DNA of 64,000 bases from Rhyacophila brunnea (GCA_022495005.1 JAGYXB010000976.1:400543-464542), one strand, 5' to 3'; shown: positions 1 through 10,981, counted from the stretch's first letter. The notes: generated by a model not told the origin, from the letters alone. A program made the numbers and translations.

Positions 1-310
1 TTTAGAATATATCAGAAGACGATGCCAATGCATTTTTTAAGACTTTTAGCCATATTTAAGTAGAATTGAATTAATTTTCAGTTAATTCTGTTTTGTGTGA
101 AAAATTATTTCGATACCATTATTGGTTGCTAGTGTCTGGGGTCCTAGCAACAAAATTATTATTATATACGTGCGTTACTATGGAAATCAATACGACATGT
201 CAAGTACAATTTTTTTTTATCGTTTAAGCTAGTCAAGTCAAGTTTTATATGGTTCAACAGAATTTAAAAACGTCGTATATAAAAAGTTCTTTTTATCTTG
301 TAATTATTTA
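1..310 (+). repeat. Family B dispersed repeat, copy 1 (cut by window edge)
   Basis: AT-rich repeat recognised by comparison with copies near 700, 23595, 28045, 36105 and 54670. Shared landmarks in order are 'tttagaatatatcag', 'gccaatgcatttttt', 'gaattaattttcagtt', the near-palindrome 'ttgctag...cctagcaac', 'acgtgcgttactatgg', and a closing 'cttgtaattattt'. This copy lacks the 5' part because the window starts inside it. No protein function is visible. It is probably a non-autonomous transposable element of unknown class. Confidence 0.7.
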
Positions 311-699
311 TTCCAAATTTTATAGATTATAAATTGACAAATCATTATTACAGTTTATAATAATATTACAAATAAATATGAAATAAATTTTATTTTATTG
401 CAACTTCTACATAATTAGTTTCATGTGAAATATCAATACATAATAAATTGGATAATATTATTATTATATTAAAAATAATGTGGAAATGTTATTTTTAATT
501 CATATACATTATAATAGTAATAAAAATAATACTAATTATGTTGCTTCGTGGAATTTTTATTGATTTAAGTTTTATCTTTATCCCGAAGATACTGGATAGT
601 TTTTTTTCTGATATTTCTTTCAAAAATAAATTGTATTATTGTAATGTTAAGAAGTATATTATAAACTATTCACGTTGAACGTACACCAGAAGTGTGCGG

Positions 700-1215
700 T
701 ATTTTGCCACGTTTTTATTAGCTCGTATTCTTTTTTGGCCAGTACATTTTTTTTCGTATGTGTCCAGTACAAATTTTTCTTGTTTGTCCAATACAAATCT
801 TGCAATTTAACTAACTTCCCGACTAACTAGACATTTAAAACCTTTAGAATATATCAGATCACGATAAAAATGCATTCCCTTAATACTTTTAGCCGTCTTT
901 AAGCAGGATTGAATTAATTTTCAGTTGATTCAGTTTTGTATGGAAAGTTATTTTGGAAAAAAATCGTAAAAGGAAAACACTATTATTGGTTGCTAAGGGG
1001 GTCCTAGCAACTAAATTATTAATATATATGTGCGTTACTATGGAAATCAATTTGAAATGTCAAAATGACATTTCAGTATTCTATATTTATTCAGTATTTA
1101 TATCAAGTACAAAAAAAATATTTATTAGTACATAGAATTGTCAAGTTTATATGATTCAACAGAAAATTTAAAAACTTGGTACATAAAAAGTTATTTTTAT
1201 CTTGTAATTATTGTA
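700..1215 (+). repeat. Family B dispersed repeat, copy 2
   Basis: The fullest plus-strand copy. It begins near 'cacgtttttattagctcg', runs through several 'tccagtacaaat' motifs and 'aacttcccgactaac', then the block shared with copy 1, and ends at 'cttgtaattatt'. It contains two short internal inverted repeats: 'gttgcta' against 'tagcaac' (about 990-1010), and 'gaaatgtca aaa tgacatttc' (about 1055-1077). A 60-codon open frame at 953-1135 resembles frames in copies 3 and 6. It starts at TTG in the sequence, so I treat it as a by-product of repeat similarity, not a gene. Confidence 0.75.
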
Positions 1216-1317
1216 TGATGAGTTACGCTTTTCGAAATAAGTATACCTATCTATTTAGGATTAACGTGGAAATTAGATATTTAAAAAAATAAATGTTCAT
1301 TCTATATATTATATGTT

Positions 1318-1490
1318 ATTAGCAGATTTTTTTTACGAGAAATTAATATCAGCAACTTACTAACGTAGTCCGTCTCTAAATAATACTCTGGGTACAAAAT
1401 AGACATTACAAATATCAACATGATTTTTTTACTTAACCCAGGATTAGAACCTGAGACCTACGACATCAGGCTGAAGCATTGTAGGTGTCA
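1318..1490 (-). repeat. Degraded tRNA-derived SINE (family S1)
   Basis: On the minus strand a tRNA-like head is followed by a tail reading 'tctcgtaaaaaaaatctgc'. The same head-tail order occurs in the clearer copies at 9153, 21149 and 39085. Key B-box-like bases are seen as 'ggttctaatcctgggtt'. The head is eroded and I cannot place the 5' end exactly. RNA polymerase III control would be expected for the family but is unlikely to survive here. Confidence 0.5.
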
Positions 1491-1566
1491 TAGTTGTAGT
1501 AAATATTTTTTTCAATGATATTATGTTAAGGTTATTTCCATTACTTCATTAAATGATTTTATTCAT

Positions 1567-2015
1567 AAATTATACTTCTTCTTCTTTTACCCTGTCACGA
1601 CCCAGCATTGGAGCATAGGGCAAGCACAAGGTCGCGCCACTTCCCTCTATCCATCGCCAACCATTGCGCCTCTTTCCATGCCAGACATACAGCGCGTAGA
1701 TTGCGTTTGTAGCACCGCAGCAGGGTGAGAGATGGAGGAGGACGGAACCCTTGAGGCTGTGCTACAAGGGTACGAAGTGTCGCACTCTTTGGCGGTATCC
1801 GGAATACAAGCGTTTTTTCGTGATAACCTCAATCACCAAAGGCGGTTGTGTCTGCTCACGAACTCGGGTGTTTGTAACGTGGTCGTACCAATGTACCTCT
1901 AAAATTCGGCGAAGACATCGATTCTCAAAGCCTAAAAAAAGCTTTTGAAATTTAGGAAATTATCCATGTCTCCCAGCAATACAGAAGCAAAGGTAGCACG
2001 CACGCACAATTTAAG
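1567..2015 (-). pseudogene. Non-LTR retrotransposon C-terminal fragment, dead
   Basis: Read on the minus strand, this is a decayed version of the region that is still open at 46670-47236. Shared landmarks are the cysteine-arginine-rich stretch after the RT palm, the 'LRTLVAQP'-like stretch and the final 'AxDRxxWRxLVLAL' stretch. Several frame breaks are present (no single frame runs through it). It would have been the thumb and C-terminal end of an APE-type LINE protein. The palm with catalytic aspartates is absent. Confidence 0.65.
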
Positions 2016-2159
2016 GTCATAAGGAGAAAGTAAATATGTTATTAATCTTGGAATAATAAAGAAGTGCGCTGCATGTACAGCGTCTATGTACGATACACCA
2101 CTGATATTTATACAGAAATATAAAAAATATTAGAATTATATATTTTTTATGCTTTACTC

Positions 2160-2425
2160 AATATTGACTATCTACTGATTTCTGATCGCTGACACAAACG
2201 CTGTGTATTTATACTTCATCCCGTACTTACTACCTATATAATTATTTCAGAAGGATTATACTGTAAAACTAAAGTTAAAACCTATTCGGTTTGTCCTGAA
2301 TATTTTATCACGTCTTATCTCTATTACTAACGCATTTTCCTTAGGGAATCGACAATAACGTGAAATCATAGCATATTCCCTACGTATTGAAATCACCATT
2401 TCCGCTACAATATTATGAATGTAAT
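2160..2425. other. AT-rich spacer, nothing recognised
   Basis: No repeat shared with the rest of the window and no convincing reading frame were seen between the dead LINE fragment and the next foldback repeat. Confidence 0.4.
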
Positions 2426-2429
2426 GTTT

Positions 2430-2627
2430 GAGACTTTCACGGTTGTTATTCATCGTAATAGATTCTTGTGTTTCTACCGCGGGTACTTCTTACTTCTTCC
2501 TTTGACGTTTAGGGCTCATTGCAGAGGCCATTATCAAGAGAATCTTGAGATATCATCTCTAATCTCTGGCTTTTGCAACAAACCTGAAACGTCGTAGAAA
2601 GAAGTAGTTAGTACCCGCGTTGGAAAC
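2430..2627 (+). repeat. Short foldback repeat, copy 1
   Basis: Starts 'gagactttcac' and carries inverted arms: 'tttctaccgcgggtacttct' on the left (2471-2490) and its near-complement ending 'gtacccgcgttggaaac' on the right (about 2611-2627). The loop contains 'gacgtttagggctca'. The same design, with cleaner arms and an 11 bp target duplication, is at 21474-21631. It is non-coding and probably retroposed or mobilised in trans. Confidence 0.65.
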
Positions 2628-2759
2628 TCAAGAAGCTTTTTTGTAGAATGGTTGTTATATTTTTCTTCAAAAAAATTGGATCCATGCTCTGGATCGAAAC
2701 ATACGAATTGATTAAAATAACAACATGACAATTATTTATTTCAGGGAATTGAAATGTAT

Positions 2760-3284
2760 GACATAATATCAAACAAAAGGCAAATCCTTTATTCCAAAGT
2801 AAGTAGGTACTAAATAATAGACAAATATATTTATGTGTTTACTAACCCGCCTTAAAAATATTTTGGCTAAAATGAATTATCAATTGGGTTTTAAAAATAC
2901 GTCATTATTATGAGTAAATAAAAATAAATAATATTCTGTAAAGTTGAAGATTGTCATTTAGGTCCTTTCCGATTAACAACAATGTGTTATTAGCTACATC
3001 ACATTTTTCTTCTACCTATATTCTATAATATGTAATAGAAAACCAGGATAATAAAGGACCATATGTTTTATTTTTCATTAATGGCTATTATATCCTAATC
3101 ATTACTAGATTTTAATTTGTTATGTAATGGTACGCAAAACGAATCGTCAAACCAAAGTAGCCCATTGGCACAACCGCAGTAACGTCACATAAGTTCACAT
3201 AAAAGGTAAGTAACTAATCAATAAATATGACTCACTCCTCATCACCGCCTTTGAGATTCCTCTTTGTACAGTGTTTGTAAACAA
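2760..3284. other. AT-rich gene-free stretch
   Basis: Only short unrelated frames and AT-rich sequence are visible. I see no repeat shared elsewhere in the window. Confidence 0.4.
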
Positions 3285-3430
3285 AGGAAGTGAATTCGAC
3301 GCCAGAACACAGCACAAGTGGGACGCCCTTATAATACGACGTCGTCGGCGTCACGGTGCGGTATTCCGGGGAGGGGGAGCTCCCTTTCGTCGCGGCCCGA
3401 AGTTGACTAGCCGTGACAGTGGGAAGATAG
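3285..3430. promoter_or_regulatory. CpG-rich patch, possible regulatory DNA
   Basis: A sharp GC and CpG increase against the AT-rich surroundings. It includes 'cgacgtcgtcggcgtcac', 'gaggggga' and 'cgtcgcggcccgaag', with a TATA-like 'cttataat' just upstream. No clear reading frame follows in either direction. It could be a promoter or CpG patch of a distant gene, or the remains of a GC-rich transposon. The regulatory reading is inference only. Confidence 0.25.
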
Positions 3431-3924
3431 GCTCAGAAGCTTAAAATTAATGTGATCAACTACCGAAATAATAAATAATTAGTAGACCATTAATATAGAG
3501 ATATGAACCAAAAATATGTTTATTATGGATATAGGGTTATGTGATATTGTTGAAATAACCCAAATAATATAAATATAATAAAATACATCTAATATAGTAA
3601 ACACTGTCGATGCTGCGTCATAAATTTCTCGAGTAAATTACAAGGGCGCTCCGATCCTTCACAAAAACATCATTAGCCTGATGCCGAGTACCTCCGCTAC
3701 ACGGAACATCATTGGAACATAAATATGTTTTACCCAGTCTCTCAAAATGTTAATGACTACTGATGTAGATAGTGTTTGTTACTTTTTAAAATAAATTAAA
3801 CCCTAAATCCAAGTCTATTAGATATTAGTCACAAATATATTCATTTATTTATTAAATATCTAAAATTATGCCATTAAATCATACACAATTTTAGATATTT
3901 TATAAATAGAAGAATATTTTTATC

Positions 3925-4055
3925 GTCAATTTGTTAAGTCTAGTATTCACTTATTAATTCACTTATTAACGTATATTTGTCTTACTAAGGGTGAAAATAC
4001 ATATAATATAATAATTTAAGAAATACATATTAGTAATAAAATAAAATACAAAAAT
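3925..4055 (-). repeat. Tail segment of tRNA-Leu-type repeat, copy 1
   Basis: Shares 'cacttattaacgtatatttg', 'cttac' and 'aatacatattagtaa' with 5110-5237. There it leads directly into a tRNA-Leu-like head on the minus strand; here the head is missing. It is interpreted as a 5'-truncated SINE tail. Confidence 0.5.
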
Positions 4056-4724
4056 CGGTGTGTGTACTTATATACGCGCATTAGAAGTTATGCTTCTTTG
4101 GGGCAACAAAACAAAATATTATTGCAGAAGTACCTACTTTGGAAGAAAAAAACCTCAAAACCTGTGTTTGAAAAATTTAGCAAACCGCTATTTCAACCAT
4201 CTTTACTTAAACAGATAACTGTACAACTATTTTCGTTAACAATAATAATTTATTTCAAATCAAAAGTAAAACATAACCTATTTAATGGTTTCACTGAAAC
4301 GTGATACAAACAAGAAACATAATAATTATTATTAATTGCCTTCAATTATTATAAACCACTAACAAATAAATTGACATGGGATATACTACAAATATTATGC
4401 TAAACTGTAAATATATGTATGTTTGTGTATAAAGTGTCTAAATATTGTAAATTGACAACTTATTTACCAACTCAACATTCACAAAATTTATTTATTTATT
4501 GATATATAATTTTACTCATAAATATAGACTCAAATCTTGATACACAACCTTTACAATGAAAAATAAAATAAATATACACTCTAATATAAATAAAGTTTTA
4601 TGAATATATTAACAGTGTAGAATGTTAGTCTCCAGAACTTTGTTTATAAACAAATATATTTTTATGACACAATATTGGTTATTTTTACAACACGTGCTGT
4701 TTACTTGGTTGTATTGAACGGCTA

Positions 4725-4736
4725 TGCGCATGCGCA
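4725..4736. promoter_or_regulatory. NRF-1/ewg-type palindromic site
   Basis: The palindrome TGCGCATGCGCA matches the known vertebrate NRF-1 and Drosophila Ewg binding consensus. It stands out in AT-rich DNA. A similar site is at 58512-58523. No transcript start can be shown from the sequence. Confidence 0.3.
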
Positions 4737-5109
4737 TGTACGTTTGGGACTGAAATGAAAAATGAATAATCATATTAAAAGTTGCAGCATTCAGTCTTTA
4801 CCCAACCGGCCCAAGCCTCAGCCTTCAATATCACAGCTGAAAATTACAAACCTCCAGTATTTAGAACACCCGAATGTCGCCGCTCAAAATAAATTATGTT
4901 GCATCGGCGGGAAAAACTTCCGTCCCATGCCAAATTACTGCGTTACATTTACGCGCGTAACATCGCCACACGCCAAAAATACACTCTGATCTGTTTTCTT
5001 AAACCCGCCTAATGAAGTATAACTTAAATAATTATCGGAATATTTGTATAATACTTAATATTTGTCGGAAGATGGATTCGAACCCTTAATAATTTAAGAA
5101 ATATTAGTA

Positions 5110-5330
5110 ATGTCAATTTGTTTAGTCTAGTACGTACCTATTCACTTATTAACGTATATTTGTCTTACTTAGGTTAAAAATATAAATTAATAATTCAATA
5201 AATACATATTAGTAAAACATAAAATATAAAAATATTTGTCAGAAGTTGGATTCGAGCCCACGCCAACAGAACTTTAATTCAAAATTACTGGAGCCTTAGA
5301 CCACTCGGCCCCCGTGCTCGTCGCGATGAT
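5110..5330 (-). repeat. SINE with tRNA-Leu-like head
   Basis: The minus strand reads a tRNA-like head (rc of 5238-5316) followed by a tail shared with 3925-4055. The head carries 'ggccgagtggtctaagg' (D arm and A box of the Leu/Ser class), a long middle region, 'gtgggctcgaatccaac' (T arm and B box) and 'cttctgac' at the 3' end, which is how eukaryotic tRNA-Leu ends. The acceptor 5' side does not pair well, so it is not a functional tRNA gene. Confidence 0.6.
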
Positions 5331-5539
5331 GTGAACAATTTTAATAAAATATTAATGTTAACAGTTTGCGTTACACTAAAATTTATGCACACAATTTTAA
5401 TGTCACGGCGAACGGTAAAACATATACATGTAAATACAGTGATAATAAATAATTACCTACGTCAACTTCTTATAAAATCTTTTTTATTCTGGTTTCTAGT
5501 TTTTTTGAGTAAGCATTCAAATATTCTGTGATGTAGTCT

Positions 5540-6199
5540 AGCTATTTTAGTTTTAGCCATACAGAACTTCTTTTGTCCTTTGGAGATGCGTACATAATCC
5601 GTTTTGCTGGTCCAGTTTACTCCTCCACATTCTATCCACGTGGCTGACCACGCGCAATATCTGCGAGTATATGACCATCATTTGAGTTTATGTTATAATT
5701 TTATGTTAATCGTTATTGATAATTTTATTTCATATATGTAATTAAAATAATATCAATATTTCAATTTTATTTTAAAATGACTTTCATACAATAACCACAC
5801 CACGGCTTGTTCACGTAAAATACGAAAAACTATAAATACGTCATATTATATTATATATTCGTATTATTATTTGTTCGATTTCTAGGTGCGCATTTATCAA
5901 TCCGTACATCACATCGTATTGTTGCAAGTGCGTTATTTTCGAGAACTTTCTTTTGATATATCGAGAAACGAGATGAATGTATATTATTAAATTTGTTAGT
6001 TCTAACAATGTAGTATTCTAACTATATTAGTCGCATAGTTTCTGAGATATAACAAAACAAACGCACATACGGATACTCAAATTTTAATAAGAGTATGTAA
6101 ACAAGGATATTCAAAATATGGGCATTATATTGCTACCTGAAAGCTACAGTGGGATAAATGCAAAATACTAATTTTGAGATAAATAAACTTTTATGTTTG
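5540..6199. other. AT-rich gene-free stretch
   Basis: No recognisable protein, RNA or shared repeat. A short GC-richer stretch near 5590-5660 does not resemble anything I know. Confidence 0.35.
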
Positions 6200-6897
6200 T
6201 TTAAGGGCGGACATGCTCAGCGTTGGTCAAAATGGAGGTTTTATTGCATTTTCAAAGCATGATCCTGATCATTAAACGTTGTAGATAATCTATTTATATA
6301 GTTTTGAAGCCTTATTATCCTTTATATTTATTTTAAACGTTTGATGACTGCATATAGTATTTTTATTACATAAAATAGTATTCTTTTAAACCCCTCGCTC
6401 TAATGTTTTAGAATAGTCATATTTCAGTACATGCATGTGCAGTGGTGTTAAGATTTTTTATATTTATTAATTTTTAAACGCATTTATAAAACCATTAGTA
6501 TACTAATTTATGTCGACATTATTATAGTGAAATATTTACGATAAAAATTTATATTGATAATCTCTGTGATCCCAAATTTGTATATTATTCAAAAAATGGG
6601 CAAGATTACCACATTTGAAGATAATTCTAAAGATACTTATTATAAGATATGTCTTTGAACATTCAAGTAAGATAAACATCCTGCGATTAATGATTGGTTT
6701 ATAATAATTATTGACCTAAGAATAAGGTAGTGTTATTTTAAAATACGCCATTTTTTTGGCATTCCCCAGTAGTTAAGCTACAACATACGGCCGTAGCCAT
6801 AAATTAACAAACTATAATTGAAGTAGGGAGTAAAATGATGTTAACGCGCGTGTTTGAACATGTACCGTTTAAAAAAAATCGGTTAGGTGTTTCTGCA
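6200..6897 (+). repeat. Family E 0.7 kb repeat, copy 1
   Basis: About 690 bp here match the reverse complement of 61372-62042 at high similarity by eye, from 'catgctcagcg' to 'agtagg'. The last part, 'aaaatgatgttaacgcgcg' through 'aaaatcggttag' (about 6833-6893), matches 61286-61342 in direct orientation. That is expected if the element carries inverted terminal arms. No open frame of note is present, so it is a non-autonomous element of unknown class. Confidence 0.75.
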
Positions 6898-7129
6898 AAG
6901 TGATAATATTGTTAGTGAAAGTTGAAGTAAGAAAGTAGAAAAAGTGAAAGTGAAGTTAGTGAAATATTGTTAGTGAAATAATGTTAAGATTTTCTTTACA
7001 ACATTATTTACAGTTGGTTATTTCAGTTATTTTACGATAGCCTTGTAATTACCGAACATGTTTTATTAAATACAACATTAGTATTTTCTTTTAAATGGGA
7101 TATTACAATTTTTAAAAAATCTTATTGAT

Positions 7130-7730
7130 TCATTGGGTAGGTATATCTTTCATAAATCGATTGGTATACTCAACCCAAGATCAATGTTTTTCACTTTATG
7201 TCACTCTTGCTGGTAGTGATATAAGATTTTTTTGTTATTTCTAAATTAAAATCATAATGAAATATTTGTGTAATACGTCCATTGTGTATAATATATTATT
7301 ATCATAACTGTATGGATAATAAAAATAAAGTCTTTACTAACTTGTTTATAATGTGCTACTTCTGACCTCAAAATATGTGATAAAATAATTTAAATAGGTA
7401 CCTACTCCCTTTTAATAATTTCGCTTTGTAAATTGTTTTGTGATCGATCACAATACAACATGGCCGATAACCAAAAGACCTAATTGAGATTGATTTATAT
7501 AAACGAAATATTATGATATTATCTATAATCATAATATTTTTAAATAACTTTACGAACTTTTGAATTAATTGTATATGTATCTTACCTAAATTAACTGTAC
7601 AATATAAACATAATTATAATAGCCGTTAAGACGTGTTGTTGCACGTAAATATATAATATTATATAATACTAAGGAATATACGCGCAATGTATACCCACAT
7701 TACATTACTATATATTCATCATCATCAGTT
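7130..7730. other. AT-rich gene-free stretch
   Basis: Nothing recognised in this AT-rich interval before the RTE remnant. Confidence 0.35.
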
Positions 7731-7734
7731 GGCG

Positions 7735-7976
7735 TTGCTCCACTCTGGATGAGAACCTCCTATAACTATTTTTTACATATACAACCACCAAACATTACGA
7801 GTTCCTCGATCCTGCTAGTTTTAGGGAATTTCAAAGTTTTTTCCAACCACTGTATAATTATTGCATTCATCCAACCGCTGTCTACTCGCCGGGCGATATA
7901 TCTAGCTTTTGTCAATTCATCTGTTAGTTATCTCTATCACATCGTATACGTCTACTTCCTTATCCATTAGTTTATT
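7735..7976 (-). pseudogene. RTE-clade LINE C-terminal remnant
   Basis: The minus strand reads an eroded RTE 3' end. Recognisable pieces in one frame are 'IARRVDSGWMNAIIQW', 'RIEELVMFGG' and, after two stops, 'EVLIQSGATPTDDDE'. The order matches the better preserved fragment at 11977-12444 (ISRR...RWTNAVIQWYP, RWIDELVKFGG, LGEAFIQQWIDPG). The 3' end runs into a short (TGATGA) repeat, typical of RTE elements. At least two stops are present and the RT palm is absent. Confidence 0.65.
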
Positions 7977-7979
7977 TTG

Positions 7980-8560
7980 TCATCTTTCCAAGTCATGCTC
8001 AATATGCATATTTCCATGTAGCATTGCTCTTGCATAATATATTATTATTTACGATATCTGTATATTGTATTCTTTTATTTTGGCCGATACGTCAGAGCAC
8101 AGTATGTACCTATTATAAACAAACGAAAACGAGGAATTTCTAATAAGTAGAAGTCGGTTTCTTGAAGATGCATGTGAAAAAGCAAAGATATTTTACTTAC
8201 CATATTTTCGATGATGACGTATCAGCCAGAATATAGAAATAGTTTTATAATATTATTATGTGTCATGGATATTCCTATAACCTACTTACCTATTAGTGCA
8301 TGATTTTTGAACAACAACTCCTGTTATTAAAATATCATAAAAATATGAGTAGGTACAACATAATCTATTCAATAATATTTGTATTGGTTCCGATCGTTAT
8401 GAAAATGATAATGTGAAATAATTGTGGAGATTAAAATTAAAAAAGATCCATGTCCATACACATGTGAATAACAGTAATTTTATTAAGTTCAGAGTTGTAA
8501 ATATGCTTTTATAAATTCTTAATAACCTGTTCTTAACATCGTGTATATGAGATCTGCTAC
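7980..8560. other. AT-rich gene-free stretch
   Basis: AT-rich sequence with no identifiable gene or shared repeat. Confidence 0.35.
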
Positions 8561-8563
8561 TAA

Positions 8564-8585
8564 ATATATATATATATATATATAT
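8564..8585. repeat. (TA)n microsatellite
   Basis: An uninterrupted run of about 11 TA units. Confidence 0.9.
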
Positions 8586-8944
8586 CTGATAATAAATAAA
8601 TTCTATACAATAACTTTTCATACAAACTAACTAAACGGTTGAATCTTTATATGCATAAATAGGTAGTGCAATAAATATTTGTATATGGATTATGTAACAA
8701 AACATGTCAATATTAAGCACATCAATTGCGTAAATTCTTATTTTGTTTTAATTATTATATTGCCGCCTATCATATACCAACTATTAAGGGACTGTTTCTA
8801 TAAGCTAGTTTCAAATCATATTTCTTTCAGTTGTGCTTGTGCAAGAGATGCATTTAAACATATCCATCTCTATACATAACATGCCATTCACAACGATTCA
8901 AGTCAAAACTCTGAGATTTTATAGATCTAAAAATCATAATGTAC

Positions 8945-9789
8945 CAGTGGCGAAGGATGGAGGTAGACTGTTAAGATCCGACATAAATATAGTACACACT
9001 ACATTTCTTCAGTCAAACGTATTTGTTTCATTAAACTAAGACTACAATATAGTGTTTGTAAGTTTTTAAAATTCAATTAAGCCCTGCCTAATCTAAGCCA
9101 AAATAGATAATAGTGAGATTTATCTATAAAATATCTCAAATTATGCCATTAACGCCCACGGTGGCCGCGCGGCTTAAGCGTTGGACTATAACTCCGTGGG
9201 TACCAGGTTCGAATCTTGGGTCTGGCAGGTACACATTGTTTTTCAATTTATGTGTGAGTCAGGGTGTGGACCTAATAGCTTGAGCAAGTGGCTGACGTCC
9301 ATTTCTCGTAAAAAACAAAATCTGTTAATACAAACCTCTACTCTGTGGAGACCAATTTGATCCTATTAGGATCGGACATGGTCGGAATTGAAAAAAAAAA
9401 TGCCATTAAACCATAAATTATTTTAGATATTTTATAGATAGATGGGATTTTTTTATCGATTATGGTTTGGTTCAGGCATGGCTCAGTGACTTTTAAAAAA
9501 CTTACCAGCACCGTATGTTACTCGTATAATATGTATTTTTTATTCAACGAAAACATATAATTACCACAGACAAAGTGTGCACTATTTTTGTCGAATCGCA
9601 CATAGCATATAATAATAATAAACTATTACAGTTTGGTTTAGGCAGGGTTTATTTTAATTTAAAAAATTAACCAGCACTATCTACAGATTGTATTATTAGT
9701 TCAATGAATACAAATAAGTATGACAGATGAAGTTTAGTATGCACTATTTATGTCGAATCTTATTAGACTACGTCCACCCTTCGTCACTG
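8945..9789 (+). mobile_element. hAT-type MITE (family C), copy 1, split by a SINE
   Basis: Ends are inverted: left 'cagtggcgaaggatggagg', right 'cgtccacccttcgtcactg'. The long subterminal arms include 'gatccgacataaat' against 'atttatgtcgaatct'. Flanks 'taatgtac' (8937-8944) and 'caatgtat' (9790-9797) agree at 6 of 8 positions, consistent with a worn 8 bp hAT target duplication. A clean duplication is seen for the copy at 14834. There is no transposase, so mobilisation in trans is inferred. The 247 bp SINE at 9153-9399 interrupts it. Confidence 0.8.
9153..9399 (+). mobile_element. tRNA-derived SINE (family S1), full length
   Basis: Flanked by perfect 10 bp direct repeats 'atgccattaa' (9143-9152 and 9400-9409). 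The tRNA-like head carries 'ggtggccgcgcggcttaag' (A-box region) and 'ggttcgaatcttgggtc' (B-box region), followed by a body with 'cttgagcaagtggctgacg' and 'tctcgtaaaaaacaaaatc', then a poly(A) tail. The 'cacgatggccg...gcggctt' start is Ser/Leu/Tyr-like. Head, body, A-tail and target duplication together define a LINE-mobilised SINE. Confidence 0.9.
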
Positions 9790-9839
9790 CAATGTATTTT
9801 TGATTTAAAATAAATATTTTAATTATTGTATAATTATTA

Positions 9840-10205
9840 AGGCTATACCTCAGTTGAGGCATAAGCTAAAAAGATCGTGGCTAGGCGATGTGCGGATTGC
9901 GGGTCGCGGGCTGAACGAAATATAATTTGTCACATAAATCCAACATGCGTCCATTTAATGTTCTGTTTATTGTTCTATCAGTAACAATAATATTATATTC
10001 ATTGACATGTTGTCTTTTTCAAGTAAATGGGTAACGTCTTTAGTAATTTTTACACGATTTAAGAATTAATACCCCCGTCGCCATCACAAAACAAATTGAC
10101 GTGTTCCCAACTCAACGTTCTCTCTCCGAATGCCAGCGAGTTCAAAATTTCGTCGCGCCTATAGTTGAAAATTATTTGCCGTTTCACTGATGTATCGTCT
10201 TAAAT
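9840..10205 (+). repeat. Family F dispersed repeat, copy 1
   Basis: Matches 37557-37935 along its length. Shared blocks are 'aaggctatac', 'taaaaagatcgtg', 'gaacgaaatataatttgtca', 'ttttacacgatttaagaat', 'cgccatcacaaaacaaattg' and 'tttgccgtttcact'. There are no clear terminal repeats and no coding frame. Confidence 0.7.
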
Positions 10206-10546
10206 ACGATGAAAAACTTTTACATACCAAGATTATTTAAAAAAATTATTTAGAATTTCGGTCTAAGTTAATGATATAATATTACTGTAAAGACCTAAAA
10301 TGGCGAAAATATTTCCGGACCACGTATTGACTGAGGGGATATGGCAAAAGTCTGCACGTGACGCCCCCTGCACAGCGATTGCTGACTAATCTAATCATTA
10401 CCGGCAATAAGATCGACCAAAACAAAACAACTCCTACTGGCAGATTAACATATTTTTTGCGTACTGAAATAACAAAATAATAATAATCCTATATTATGTA
10501 CTATCATCCTGTTGTCGTTGCTCTTATAAATCCTCACAGGAATATA

Positions 10547-10981
10547 ATTGAATACGTATATAAATAAGGCGCTAAGTACCAAAAAAATAAAAACTGACAT
10601 TTTTATTGAAAAATGTTCTACATACCAACGCCAATAACTTCAACTATAGTCTAAGTGCCTCAAGCAAGTCAAAAAAATACAGCAAAATAATTAAACCTGT
10701 GGACGTTGTAAGTCCGTTGGCGTGTTTTATTTATAATGATGTAAGTAGCACTGCAGTGGTCAACGGCATTCAATATAAAATAGCTGACGATGGTGTGTTG
10801 ACACTTGCGAGTTCTTAATACCTAAAATTATAGAAGCTGCTGTGATTGCTTCACACTGTAAAACTACATTTTTCAAAAGGTCTGCTTTATGAAATTTTAC
10901 TGCAATGACTCGGTATTTTGTAACTATAGGCAATACTACTTTTTGGTACTTAGAGCCTTATTTAATACACGTATTCATATA
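10547..10981 (+). mobile_element. 434 bp MITE (family G), copy 1
   Basis: Terminal inverted repeats of roughly 35 bp: left 'tgaatacgtatataaataag' then 'gcgctaagtaccaaaaa', right 'tttttggtacttagagcc' then 'ttatttaatacacgtattca'. A near-identical copy is at 51327-51761. The interior is unusually complex for a MITE and holds an open frame (10606-10818) preserved in both copies. The transposase family is unknown; a TA-type target site is possible but not proven. Confidence 0.85.
10606..10818 (+). CDS. Open 70-codon frame inside MITE G (unrecognised)
   Basis: The frame starts at TTG, not ATG, and ends at TAA. Its later half reads 'VVSPLACFIYNDVSSTAVVN' and then 'GIQYKIADDGVLTLASS'. Compared with the copy at 51327-51761, the frame stays open, but most of the few differences change amino acids (for example A to V, N to K, P to H, D to G). 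That argues against purifying selection. It may be a captured host exon or chance. I do not recognise the product. Confidence 0.25.
   Translation: MKNVLHTNANNFNYSLSASSKSKKYSKIIKPVDVVSPLACFIYNDVSSTAVVNGIQYKIADDGVLTLASS

Noticed and set aside
953..1135. 60-residue frame as a real gene
   Set aside because: It lies inside family B, begins with TTG, and similar frames in other copies follow from repeat similarity.
9153..9232. Functional tRNA gene
   Set aside because: The head is followed by a SINE body and A-tail with target duplications, and the cloverleaf is imperfect.
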